Positions 49,871 to 58,358 of a DNA stretch of 64,000 nucleotides are shown here, one piece after another. Position 1 is the stretch's first letter. Each line of letters opens with the position of its first letter. The stretch comes from Gaiellasilicea sp037721555 (GTDB lineage: Bacteria > Actinomycetota > Thermoleophilia > Gaiellales > Gaiellaceae). Made by a program: the position numbers and the translations under genes. Under the pieces are notes generated by a model. It saw only the letters and a program-made list of their open reading frames with translations. It was not told where the DNA came from and ran no database searches. The stretch lies in contig JBBJOI010000004.1 of assembly GCA_037721555.1 (NCBI GenBank), forward strand, positions 69,464 to 133,463. Reading direction: 5' to 3'.

Positions 49871-50421
49871 CTCAATCGCTCCCCGAGCGCCTTTCGCGCC
49901 CGCGAGGTCCGCGACTTGACGGTTCCGCGGCGAACGCCGAGCGCTTCGGCGACTTCGTCCTCCGAGAGCTGCAGCACGTAGCGGAGCAGGAGCACGTCGC
50001 GGAAGGACGCGGGCAGGGTCAGGATCGCCTGTCGGATCTCGCCGGCGCTCTCGTCCTCCCTCCCCTGCAGCTCGACATCAGCGTCACTCGTGCGCACGCG
50101 CCCGCGCCTCGCATCCACCGCCTTGTGCGTTGCGATGCCGAGCACCCAGGGCAGGAACTTGTCGGCCTGCTTCAGGCTCGGCAGCCCCTGCCAGGCGGCG
50201 AGGAGGGTTTCCTGCAGCGCGTCTCGCGCCTCGCTGTCGTTGCGTAAGCGCAGCGCGAGGTAGCGGTGCACGGACGGCGCGACGACGAGGACGAGCTGCT
50301 CGAACGCAGCGACACTTCCGAGCTGCGCGCGCCGAACGAGGTCGGTGCGATCGAGCTCGGGTCGCAAACGCGGCATTTCGGCCTGGGCGGCGGAGGAACC
50401 GGCAGCGTGCATGTACCTCAT
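49867..50421 (-). CDS. ECF-type RNA polymerase sigma factor 1
   Basis: The 184-residue sigma factor has region 2 (LVRRAQLGSVAAFEQLVLVV ... ARDALQETLLAAWQGL) and FLPWVLGIATHKAVDARRGR, then region 4 (LPASFRDVLLLRYVLQLSEDEVAEALGVRRGTVKSRTSRARK, described as the motif). Alternative ATG starts lie at 50412 and 50376. It begins 31 bases after the murB stop, so read-through from the cell-wall operon is likely and no strong promoter is evident in the gap. Confidence 0.9.
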   Translation of the reverse strand: MRYMHAAGSSAAQAEMPRLRPELDRTDLVRRAQLGSVAAFEQLVLVVAPSVHRYLALRLRNDSEARDALQETLLAAWQGLPSLKQADKFLPWVLGIATHKAVDARRGRVRTSDADVELQGREDESAGEIRQAILTLPASFRDVLLLRYVLQLSEDEVAEALGVRRGTVKSRTSRARKALGERLR

Positions 50422-50452
50422 AGTCGACGCCGGTCCTCGAAAGGTTCCATCT

Positions 50453-51337
50453 CTAGGCAGGCGGCGGCAGCTCGACTGCCCCCAGCAGCTCGACTTCGTG
50501 CTCGAGCTCGATGCCGAACTGCTCGCGTGCACGGCGGCGCGCCTCCGCCATGAGGGCAAGTGCTTCCGCTGTCGTCGCGCCGCCGGCGTTCTCGATGAAG
50601 TTCGCGTGCTTCGGGGAGATCTGCGCGCCGCCGATCCGATAGCCCTTCAGCCCGCACTCCTCGAGCATCCTTCCCGCTCCCAGCTCGTGCGCTGGGTTCT
50701 TGAAGACGCTGCCGAACGTGCGTTTGTTCGTGGGCTGGGTCGCCTTGCGCCGCGCGATCAGCTCTCTCACGAGCGCCTTGATCTCCCCCGGGGCGCGTGG
50801 TGTGAGGCGGTACTCGACCCCCGCGACAACCTGGCCGTGGCTCAGGTTCGAGTGCCGGTAGGCGAGCCCGAGCTCGGACGGCGTGAACCAGCCCGTGCCT
50901 TCCGAGCTGACGACACGCACGCGCTCGAGCACCGCCGCCCAGTCGCTGCCGTAGGCGCCCGCGTTCATCCAGACCCCACCGCCTGCGGTGCCGGGGATGG
51001 CACATGCGAACTCAAAGCCGCCGAGACCCGCCGAGCGGGCGGCGTGGAGGCAGACGGCGTTGGTCGCACCGCCGCCGGCCTGCATCGCCGCGCCATCCAC
51101 CGCGACGTCCGCCAGCTCGCCTGCGAGCCGCAGGACCAGCGCGTGGACACCTTCGTCGGCGGCAAGGACGTTGGAGCCGAGCCCTACGGTGACGACCTCC
51201 AGCTCCCCCTGCGCCGCCCACGCAACCGCCTCCTCCAGCTCGGCGATCGTGCTCGGACGGGCGAAAGCGAGGGCGGGCCCCCCCGTGCCGATCGTCGTCA
51301 AGCGGGCTAGGGCCACGCCCTCCTCGACCTCGATCAC
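50453..51337 (-). CDS. murB: UDP-N-acetylenolpyruvoylglucosamine reductase MurB
   Basis: The 294-residue FAD enzyme reduces UDP-GlcNAc-enolpyruvate to UDP-MurNAc with NADPH. TTIGTGGPALAFARP and VVTVGLGSNVLAADEGV bind FAD. FACAIPGTAGGGVWMNAGAYG is the type II MurB motif and FKNPAHELGAGRMLEECGLKG carries the active serine/cysteine region. GTG at 51337 overlaps the murC stop as GTGA. Confidence 0.95.
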   Translation of the reverse strand: MIEVEEGVALARLTTIGTGGPALAFARPSTIAELEEAVAWAAQGELEVVTVGLGSNVLAADEGVHALVLRLAGELADVAVDGAAMQAGGGATNAVCLHAARSAGLGGFEFACAIPGTAGGGVWMNAGAYGSDWAAVLERVRVVSSEGTGWFTPSELGLAYRHSNLSHGQVVAGVEYRLTPRAPGEIKALVRELIARRKATQPTNKRTFGSVFKNPAHELGAGRMLEECGLKGYRIGGAQISPKHANFIENAGGATTAEALALMAEARRRAREQFGIELEHEVELLGAVELPPPA

Positions 51338-52503
51338 AGGAGCTCCAGGAGGAGCTTCCCGGCACGGTCGACGTCCCCCGCGCCCAGCGTCAGCACGAGA
51401 TCGCCGGCCCGGGCCCAGGTCTGGACGACGCGGATACCGTCCTCGACCGTTGGCGCCCACGCAGCACGAACGGTCGGAGGAAGCGCGTCGACGACCAGCT
51501 TCCCCGTCACGCCGGGCAGCGCCTCCTCGCGGGCCTGGTAGACGTCCGTCACGCAAACGGCGTCCGCTGCTGCGAGCGCCTGCCCGAACTCCACAGCGAG
51601 GTGGCGCGTGCGCGAGGGGAGGTGCGGCTGGAAGAGCACGATCACGCGGCCGACACCACGCTCGCGGGCGGCGGCGATCGTGGCAGCGATCTCGGACGGA
51701 TGGTGTGCGTAGTCATCGACGACCATCACGCCGTCGGCTTCCCCGACGAGCTCGTACCGCCGGCCGGCACCACGAAAGCGGCTGATCGCGGCCTCGGCGT
51801 CCGCCCGCTCGACCCCGGCGAGCTCCAGTGCCGCGAGTGCAGCGGCGGCGTTGCGCCGGTTGTGCTCGCCGGGAAGCGCCAGCTCGACATCTGCCGGCTC
51901 GAGCTCCCATCCGCGCACGACGTGCGAGATCCCGCCGAGCCATTGCTCGAAGAGCTCGTGTACCTCGGCGGCGGACGCAAACGTGGCATGGTGGTCGAGC
52001 TCGACGTTCGTGACGACGGCGATCTGGGGGCGCAGGTGCTCGATCGTCCGATCCGATTCGTCGCCCTCGACCACCAGCCAGCCCTCCCCCGCGCCCGCGT
52101 TTCCTCCGAGCTGCGGGATCTCGCCGCCGATCAGCCATGCCGGGTCGAGCCCCGCCTCGGCGAGCGCGAAGGCGATCATCCCGCTGGTCGTCGTCTTGCC
52201 GTGGGCTCCCGCGACGACGATCGTGCGCCGCAGCCCGACAAGCTCCGCGAGGAAGTCAGCCCGCGTCCTGCCCGCAACCTCCTTCGTGTAAGCGCTCGAG
52301 ACGACCACTTCCCACCCCGTTCGCGCGACCGGCACGGGTGAGATCTCGACCTCGACGCCTTCGAGCCGGCGCAGGTAGGGCGTCTCGACACGGTCCCAGC
52401 CCCCTACCTCGGCTCCCCACGCACGCGCGAGGTAAGCGTAGGCGGAGAGCCCGGCCCCGCCGATCCCGACGAACCAGATCCGTCGCCCCTCAAGGACGGG
52501 CAA
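51334..52503 (-). CDS. murC: UDP-N-acetylmuramate-L-alanine ligase MurC
   Basis: The 389-residue Mur ligase adds L-alanine to UDP-MurNAc. The N-terminal Rossmann part has FVGIGGAGLSAYAYLARAWG and the ATP site GAHGKTTTSGM. NRRNAAAALAA and VMVVDDYAHHPSEI are the conserved MurC signatures. The protein is somewhat shorter than most MurC (about 450), but all motifs are there. It starts with TTG and overlaps murG by 14 bases. Confidence 0.95.
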   Translation of the reverse strand: MPVLEGRRIWFVGIGGAGLSAYAYLARAWGAEVGGWDRVETPYLRRLEGVEVEISPVPVARTGWEVVVSSAYTKEVAGRTRADFLAELVGLRRTIVVAGAHGKTTTSGMIAFALAEAGLDPAWLIGGEIPQLGGNAGAGEGWLVVEGDESDRTIEHLRPQIAVVTNVELDHHATFASAAEVHELFEQWLGGISHVVRGWELEPADVELALPGEHNRRNAAAALAALELAGVERADAEAAISRFRGAGRRYELVGEADGVMVVDDYAHHPSEIAATIAAARERGVGRVIVLFQPHLPSRTRHLAVEFGQALAAADAVCVTDVYQAREEALPGVTGKLVVDALPPTVRAAWAPTVEDGIRVVQTWARAGDLVLTLGAGDVDRAGKLLLELL

Positions 52504-53590
52504 GCGCGATCAGCTCCTCGGCGATGTCCTCGGCGGCGTTCGGCCGCGCCATGCGCAACATCGCGTCCCGCATCTGCGCGAGCCGGGCCGGGTCGGCGAG
52601 CAGCTCCTCGACGAGCTCCGGCACCCGGTCGAGCTCTGCCTCCGGCACCAGGACGGCGCCGCCGCCCCGCACGAAGTGGTTCGCGTTCAGCGTCTGGTGG
52701 TCGCCCGTCGCGTGCGGGTAGGGCACGAGAATCGACGGGGTGCCGGCCGCCGCGAGCTCCCACACGGTTCCACCGGCGCGCGAGATCGCGAGGTCGGGCG
52801 AGGCGAGAGCGGCACCGAAGTGCTCCGTCGTAGGAACGAGGACGTAGTCGTCGCGCTGCACGAGCGGCCGCAGCCGTGCGAAGTCCCGCTCCCCCGCGAC
52901 GTGGAGCACGGCCGGCCCGGAGCGCCCATAGGTCTCGACCGCGAAGTCGTTGAGGCTGCGCGCGCCTGCGAGCGCGCCGAAGAAGGCAATGGCGGGAAGA
53001 TCCTGGGGCAGCCCGAACCGCTCCCGGCCCTCGACCCTGGACACACCGCGATGCCTTCTCGGCACCGGCCGGCCTGTCACGCGGTACTTCCCGTCGCCGT
53101 ACTTGCCGTCGCTGCGGCTCGGGATCTCGTAGGCGAGGAACACCCGGTCGGCGAGCGGCGCGGCGAGGCGGTTCGCGAGTCCCAAGCGGGCATCCGCCTC
53201 CGACAGCGCAGCCGGGATCTGAAGCAGCTTCGCGGCCAGCACCATCGGCCCCGCCACATAGCCGCCGCCGCCGAGGACGACGTGTGGCCGGCGACGGCGA
53301 AGGATCCGGACGCAGGCGGTCGGGGCGCGACCCGCGCGAAAGAGGGCCCGCAGGAGAGCGAAGGACGGCCGGCGCGGGAAGCCCGAGATCGAGAACCCGT
53401 CGAACGTGTAGCCGTGAGCCGGAACGAGCCTAGCTTCGACGCGATCCGGCGATCCGGCGAAGGTCACCCGCACGCCCCGCTCGCGCAGCGCCTCCGCGAC
53501 CGCGAGCGACGGCAGGACGTGCCCGGCCGTTCCGCCGGCGGCGATGAGACAACGGAGGCCTGCGGACTGCTTTCTGGGGCGCGCGTTCAT
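52490..53590 (-). CDS. murG: MurG lipid II synthase
   Basis: The 366-residue GT28 enzyme transfers GlcNAc to lipid I at the inner membrane. IAAGGTAGHVLPSLAVAEAL is the acceptor loop and GGTVWELAAAGTPSILVPYPHATGDHQ (described as the motif) the UDP-GlcNAc-binding block. ATG at 53590 is the only good start in front of the conserved part. This makes the gene overlap the end of ftsW by 161 bases in another frame. Confidence 0.94.
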   Translation of the reverse strand: MNARPRKQSAGLRCLIAAGGTAGHVLPSLAVAEALRERGVRVTFAGSPDRVEARLVPAHGYTFDGFSISGFPRRPSFALLRALFRAGRAPTACVRILRRRRPHVVLGGGGYVAGPMVLAAKLLQIPAALSEADARLGLANRLAAPLADRVFLAYEIPSRSDGKYGDGKYRVTGRPVPRRHRGVSRVEGRERFGLPQDLPAIAFFGALAGARSLNDFAVETYGRSGPAVLHVAGERDFARLRPLVQRDDYVLVPTTEHFGAALASPDLAISRAGGTVWELAAAGTPSILVPYPHATGDHQTLNANHFVRGGGAVLVPEAELDRVPELVEELLADPARLAQMRDAMLRMARPNAAEDIAEELIALARP

Positions 53591-54665
53591 CCACAGCGAT
53601 GTTAAGGAGGATCCCGACACAGGCGAGCAGCACGATCAGGCTCGAGCCACCGTAGGAGACGAACGGGAGCGGGATCCCGGTCAGCGGCGCGATCCCGAGC
53701 ACTGCCGACAGGTTGACGGCGGCCTGTCCGCACACGAGCGACGTGATCCCGGCGGCGAGCAGCTTCGCGAACGGATCGTGCGCCCGCAGTGCCACCGTGA
53801 AGCCGGCGAACGCGAACGCGGCGAAGGCTGCGATGACCGCGGTCGTGCCGATCAGCCCCAGCTCCTCCCCGATGATCGCGAGGATCATGTCGGTGTGTGC
53901 CTCCGGGAGGTAGTTGATCTTCTGGACACCCTGGCCGAGCCCCTCCCCGGTCAGCCCGCCCGAGCCCATGCCGATGATCGCCTGCACGGTCTGGAAGCCC
54001 GTGTGCGTGGGATCCGCCCACGGGTCGAGGAAGCTGAAGACGCGCTCACGCCGGTACGGCTCGACCCAGATCGCCGCAAGGGCAGCCGACACGGCGAGGA
54101 TCCCGGCGACGGCAAGGGTGCGGCCGGGCACGCCCGCGACGACGAGCATCCCGGCCAGCATCAGGAGCAGCGTGATCGTGGTGCCGAGGTCCGGCTGCAG
54201 GAGGAAGAGGCCGGCGAAGACCGTCGTGATCAGCCCGAGCGGCCGCCACAGCTCGCCGAGCGTGCGTGGGGCACCCTTCCGGGCGATGTACGCAGCGGCG
54301 GCGATCAGCAGCGAGAGCTTCGCGAGCTCCGACGGCTGGAAGGACGCCGGCCCGAGGAAGAACCAGCGGCGGGCACCGTTCACCTCTGGCGCGACGACGA
54401 GCAGAGCGACGCAGAGGGCGAGCGACGCGACAACGAGCGGCGGCGCCAGCTTCTGCAAGCGCCTGTTGTCGAACCGGTAGGCGCCGATCATGAGCGCCAC
54501 ACCGAGCAGCGCGTAGATCGACTGCCGCTTCAAGTAGGTCATCGGATCGCTCTCACCGAGCGCAGCGGCGGCCGATGTCGCGCTGTAGACCATCACGAGG
54601 CCAAACGCCACCAGCGCGAGCGTGACGAGGACGAGCAGCCGCTGCTCGAGCTGGCCCCCATTCAT
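53430..54665 (-). CDS. ftsW: FtsW peptidoglycan glycosyltransferase
   Basis: The 411-residue SEDS protein has about ten membrane helices. It polymerises lipid II at the septum with its partner FtsI. Hallmarks are LGPASFQPSELAKLSLLIAAA, FLLQPDLGTTITLLLM, INYLPEAHTDMILAIIGEE and GIPLPFVSYGGSSL. After the last helix an arginine-rich tail of about 55 residues overlaps the start of murG. It begins eight bases after murD. Confidence 0.95.
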   Translation of the reverse strand: MNGGQLEQRLLVLVTLALVAFGLVMVYSATSAAAALGESDPMTYLKRQSIYALLGVALMIGAYRFDNRRLQKLAPPLVVASLALCVALLVVAPEVNGARRWFFLGPASFQPSELAKLSLLIAAAAYIARKGAPRTLGELWRPLGLITTVFAGLFLLQPDLGTTITLLLMLAGMLVVAGVPGRTLAVAGILAVSAALAAIWVEPYRRERVFSFLDPWADPTHTGFQTVQAIIGMGSGGLTGEGLGQGVQKINYLPEAHTDMILAIIGEELGLIGTTAVIAAFAAFAFAGFTVALRAHDPFAKLLAAGITSLVCGQAAVNLSAVLGIAPLTGIPLPFVSYGGSSLIVLLACVGILLNIAVDERAPQKAVRRPPLSHRRRRNGRARPAVARGRGGAARAGRAGDLRRIAGSRRS

Positions 54666-54672
54666 GCGACTC

Positions 54673-55860
54673 TCACGCGTCGAGGTTCTCTACGAGGCGC
54701 CTGAACTCCTCTCCACGGTGCTCGAAGTCGCGAAACTGGTCGTAGCTCGCGCACGCGGGCGAGAGCAGGACGAGCTCCCCAGGGCGGGCAGCGCTCGCGG
54801 CCTCGGCAACCGCGCGCTCGAGCGTCGTGCTGAGCAGGAAGGGAACGGCCGCGTAGCCGAAGTCGACCGCAAGGGTCGCGGCAGCCTCGCCGACCAGGTA
54901 CACGGTGACGACGTTCGCAGCTGCGACGGCCTCGACGAGCTCGTCGAAGGATTCGCCCTTCTCGCGGCCGCCGAGGATCAGGTGCAGTGGAGCGTCGTAC
55001 GCCCCCAGCGCCATCCGCGCGGCCGCGGTATTGGTCGCCTTCGAGTCGTTCACGTACCGGACTTCGGCAAGCTCGCGCACGAGCTCGAGTCGGTGGGGGA
55101 CGCCGGGAAACGTCCGCAGGGCCGCCGCGATCGTGGAGTCGTCGAGGCCGGCCGCCCGCCCGGCGGCCGTTGCCGCCGCGGCGTTCTGGCGGTTGTGCGC
55201 TCCCGGGATCAGCGGCTCGGCCGGCAGCGGATCGTCCCCCGCGAACTCGATCCGCTCCGCAGCTCCGGGAACGGGGCCGAAGCCGCGCGGCACGATCGCG
55301 ACGTCCTCCCGCTCCTGGTTCTCGAAGATCCTGAGCTTTGCGGCACGGTACGCCTCGAAGGTGCCGTGGCGATCGAGGTGGTCCGGCTCGAGGTTGAGGA
55401 GCACGGCGATGTCAGGCCGCAGCTCCTGGATGTCCTCGAGCTGAAAGCTCGACAGCTCGCACACGATTGGCCGGTCCGGCGGTACCTGACCGACGAGCGA
55501 TGTCAACGGCCGGCCCACGTTCCCCGCGACGGAAGCTTCCAGCATCGCGCCGAGGAGCTCGGACGTTGTCGTCTTCCCGTTCGTGCCGGTGACCGCGTAG
55601 AGGGGATTCTCGAGCAGGCGGCCGCCGAGCTCGATCTCGCTCCAGACGGCGATCCCGCGCTTGCGGGCAGCGGCAACGAGCGCCGCCTCCCCCGGGACGC
55701 CGGGGCTCTTCACGAGCACGTCGACCCCCTCGAGCAGCGACATGTCCTCGTCGTTCCCGAGCGAGCGGTCGGCTCCGACGACCTCGATCCCGCGCGACTC
55801 GAGCGCTGCCCGCGCGGCCTGCCCGGAGCGCGCGAGGCCGAGCACCAGAGCTTTCTTCAC
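54673..55860 (-). CDS. murD: UDP-N-acetylmuramoylalanine-D-glutamate ligase MurD
   Basis: The 395-residue ligase adds D-glutamate to UDP-MurNAc-L-Ala. VLGLARSGQAARAALESRG is the N-terminal fold, VTGTNGKTTTSELLG the P-loop, LLNLEPDHLDRHGTFEAY and VRYVNDSKATNTAAARMAL the family signatures. GTG at 55860 is chosen over an upstream ATG because it aligns with the usual start. A 240-base gap with direct repeats precedes it, the largest non-coding gap within the mur genes. Confidence 0.95.
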   Translation of the reverse strand: MKKALVLGLARSGQAARAALESRGIEVVGADRSLGNDEDMSLLEGVDVLVKSPGVPGEAALVAAARKRGIAVWSEIELGGRLLENPLYAVTGTNGKTTTSELLGAMLEASVAGNVGRPLTSLVGQVPPDRPIVCELSSFQLEDIQELRPDIAVLLNLEPDHLDRHGTFEAYRAAKLRIFENQEREDVAIVPRGFGPVPGAAERIEFAGDDPLPAEPLIPGAHNRQNAAAATAAGRAAGLDDSTIAAALRTFPGVPHRLELVRELAEVRYVNDSKATNTAAARMALGAYDAPLHLILGGREKGESFDELVEAVAAANVVTVYLVGEAAATLAVDFGYAAVPFLLSTTLERAVAEAASAARPGELVLLSPACASYDQFRDFEHRGEEFRRLVENLDA

Positions 55861-55948
55861 CGAGCTCGACTCAGGAGGAAGGCGCTGCGACGTGCCCCGC
55901 CCGAGCGCCAAGCGGGTTCAACGACGCCGTGTTCGCGAGGGACGTATC

Positions 55949-56100
55949 CGAGGCTTAAAGCCATGGACTCGTTCGACGTAGACGCCACGCGCCGCGCACA
56001 CCGGCAACGACATGTCGTAGCGGGTGCCCGAGGCTCAAAGCCCCAGACACGTTCACCGCGGACGCGACTCGAGCCGGCGCCGGCGATCGTCGGTCGAGGC
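55949..56100. repeat. Tandem repeat between murD and mraY
   Basis: CGAGGCTTAAAGCC (from 55949), CGAGGCTCAAAGCC (from 56029) and CGAGGCTCACAACC (from 56095) start three units spaced 80 and 66 bases apart. The first two share a longer match that includes GAC-CGTTC and GACGC blocks over about 43 bases. GGCTTAAAGCC is itself a palindrome. The third copy overlaps the mraY stop. Confidence 0.5.
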
Positions 56101-57117
56101 TCACAACCGGAACTCCAGGTAGTAGCGGTAGTAGAGGACGAAGCCGGACGCGCACAGGAGCGCGGTGACGATCCAGAAGCGGACGACGATCTTCGTCTCC
56201 GACCACGCCTTCATCTCGAAATGGTGGTGGATCGGCGCTATCAGGAAGACCCGGCGCTTCCAGTACTTGAAGGAGATCACCTGGATCATCACGGAGAGTG
56301 CCTCGATCAGGAAGATGCCGCCGACAAGGATGAGGAGCGCCTCGGTGCCGGTCACGATCGCGAAGCCGGCGAGCGCGCCGCCGATCGCCATCGAGCCGGT
56401 GTCGCCCATGATCACCTCGGCCGGGAAGGCGTTGTACCAGAGGAACCCGATCGCGCCTCCGATCAGCGCGGCCGCGAGGATCGAGAGGTCGAGCAGGTAG
56501 GTGGAGCGGTCGCCCGTGGCGGGAGCGGAGCGGATATAGCCGATCACGGTGATCGACAGGAAAGTGAACAGAGCGATGATCCCGGTTCCCGCGGCGAGCC
56601 CGTCGAGCCCGTCGGTCAGGTTGACGCCATTGGCCGCACCCGCGATCACGAAGAAGAGGAAGGGGTAGAACGCGTAGGAGAGCGGCAGGTCGACGCCGAG
56701 GATGGGCAGGTAGATGTCGGTGCCGATCCGGTCCTGCTCGTGCACCGCGACCCCCACGACGGCCGTGATCGCGGCGAGCAGCAGCAGCTTCCAGCGTCCG
56801 TTGAGGCCGAGCGAACGGCGGTGGCGCAGCTTGATGAAGTCGTCCATGAAGCCGATCGCACCACACGAGACGGTGAGGAAGAGGACGGTGAGCGCAGGCA
56901 GCGTGTACCGCGAGAGCGCGAGGAACGGGACGACCGCGCACAGCAGGATCAGCAGGCCGCCCATCACCGGCGTTCCCTGCTTCACGAAGTGACCGGCCGG
57001 CAACTCTTCCCGGATCGGCTGGCCCAGCTCGTTGCGGCGCAGGAACTCGATGAACTTCGGGCCGATCACGATCGCGGCGACCATCGCGACGAGACCTGCG
57101 ATCAGAACCCTGACCAT
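56101..57117 (-). CDS. mraY: Phospho-N-acetylmuramoyl-pentapeptide transferase MraY
   Basis: The 338-residue integral membrane enzyme with about ten helices makes lipid I from UDP-MurNAc-pentapeptide and undecaprenyl phosphate. HFVKQGTPVMGGLLIL, GFMDDFIKLRHRRSLGL with its acidic pair, NLTDGLDGLAAG and IHHHFEMKAWSETKIV are the expected motifs. ATG at 57117 lies three bases after the murF stop. Confidence 0.96.
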   Translation of the reverse strand: MVRVLIAGLVAMVAAIVIGPKFIEFLRRNELGQPIREELPAGHFVKQGTPVMGGLLILLCAVVPFLALSRYTLPALTVLFLTVSCGAIGFMDDFIKLRHRRSLGLNGRWKLLLLAAITAVVGVAVHEQDRIGTDIYLPILGVDLPLSYAFYPFLFFVIAGAANGVNLTDGLDGLAAGTGIIALFTFLSITVIGYIRSAPATGDRSTYLLDLSILAAALIGGAIGFLWYNAFPAEVIMGDTGSMAIGGALAGFAIVTGTEALLILVGGIFLIEALSVMIQVISFKYWKRRVFLIAPIHHHFEMKAWSETKIVVRFWIVTALLCASGFVLYYRYYLEFRL

Positions 57118-57119
57118 CT

Positions 57120-58358
57120 CTACAGAGGTTTCGCCAGTGCCGGTGCGATGCCTTCGAGGGCGATCGCGCGCGAGGCCTTCACGAGGACGGCGTCGCCCGG
57201 CCCAACGAGCTCCCGGAGCCGCACGAGCGCCGCACCGGCGTCCGGCACCCACTGCGCCGCACCGTAGCCGCGCGCGAGCTCCCCGACTGCGAGCACCTCC
57301 ACCCCGAGCGTTCGCGCCAGCTCACCGACCTCGCAGTGATAGCGACCCGAGTGCTCGCCCAGCTCCGCCATGCCGCCGAGTACGGCGAGCTGCCGTTGAC
57401 CCCGCCCGCGTTCGACGAGGTGCCGCAGCGCGGCCGCAACCGAGACAGGGTTCGCGTTCCACGCGTCGTTAAGCACGAAGCCGCCGTCGGCCAGCGGCAG
57501 CTCGTCGCCCCGCCAGCGGGAGAGCTCCACGCACGCTGCTCCCTCGCCCGCCCGATCGAGCGGCAGCCCCAGCGCCTCGTACGCGTAGAGGGCGGTGAGC
57601 GCGTTTTGGGCCTGATGGCGCGCTCGCAGTGAAAAGCGGACGCGCCTGCCGGCGAACGCGACCCGCGTGCCCTCCCTATCCAGCTCGGCGTCCACGGGCC
57701 CGACCCGCCGGACGTCGAGGTCCTCCCGTAGGTACGGCTCGAGCTCGTGGGCGTCTGGGACGACGGCGGGCGCTCCTACCGGCAGCGCGTCGAGGAGCTC
57801 CGCCTTGGCTCGCGCCACGCCGTCGACAGAGCCGACCCGCTCGAGGTGCACCGGGCCGATCGCGGTGATCACGCCGACGTGGGGACGCGCGAAGGTGCAC
57901 AGCTCGGCGATCTGGCCAAAGCCCCGCATCCCGAGCTCGACGAGGCACACCTCCGTGTCCGGCTCGAGACGGCAGAGGGTCAGCGGCACACCCAGCTCCG
58001 CATTGAAGCTCGCCTCGGTCGCGACCGTGCGCGCGACGGGAGCGCACAGGGCCGCGAGGATGTCCTTCGTCGAGGTCTTCCCCGTCGAGCCCGTGATCCC
58101 CACGACACGCGCGGAGCTGCGCTCGCGCACGGCCCCGGCGATCGCCGCAAGCGCGGAGAAGACGTCGTCGGGGATGAGCGTTGCCGCCGCACCGCCAGTG
58201 CGAGCGTCATCGAGGAACTGCCTCCCGCGGCCGACCGCCACGAAGAGGTCGCCAGGGCGGATCCGCCGGGAGTCGATCTGCATCCCGGTAACCGCTCCCT
58301 CGCCATGGAGCTCTCCCGGAGCGAGCCGTTGGAGCTCGTCGATGCTCAGCGGGATCAC
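57120..58358 (-). CDS. murF: UDP-MurNAc-tripeptide-D-Ala-D-Ala ligase MurF
   Basis: The 412-residue ligase adds D-Ala-D-Ala. It has FVAVGRGRQFLDDARTGGA in the N-terminal domain, GITGSTGKTSTKDIL as the P-loop and VLNDAWNANPVSVAAAL as the MurF signature. It overlaps murE by four bases and is followed by mraY after three bases. Confidence 0.96.
   Translation of the reverse strand: MIPLSIDELQRLAPGELHGEGAVTGMQIDSRRIRPGDLFVAVGRGRQFLDDARTGGAAATLIPDDVFSALAAIAGAVRERSSARVVGITGSTGKTSTKDILAALCAPVARTVATEASFNAELGVPLTLCRLEPDTEVCLVELGMRGFGQIAELCTFARPHVGVITAIGPVHLERVGSVDGVARAKAELLDALPVGAPAVVPDAHELEPYLREDLDVRRVGPVDAELDREGTRVAFAGRRVRFSLRARHQAQNALTALYAYEALGLPLDRAGEGAACVELSRWRGDELPLADGGFVLNDAWNANPVSVAAALRHLVERGRGQRQLAVLGGMAELGEHSGRYHCEVGELARTLGVEVLAVGELARGYGAAQWVPDAGAALVRLRELVGPGDAVLVKASRAIALEGIAPALAKPL

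Noticed and set aside
55949..56100. CRISPR-like array between murD and mraY
   Set aside because: There are only three degenerate units with unequal spacing, and one overlaps a coding end; no cas genes are present.
54622..57267. Plus-strand open frame of about 880 codons opposite murD and mraY
   Set aside because: It is antisense to two clear cell-wall genes and is rich in charged, low-complexity sequence. Long antisense frames are expected at this GC content.
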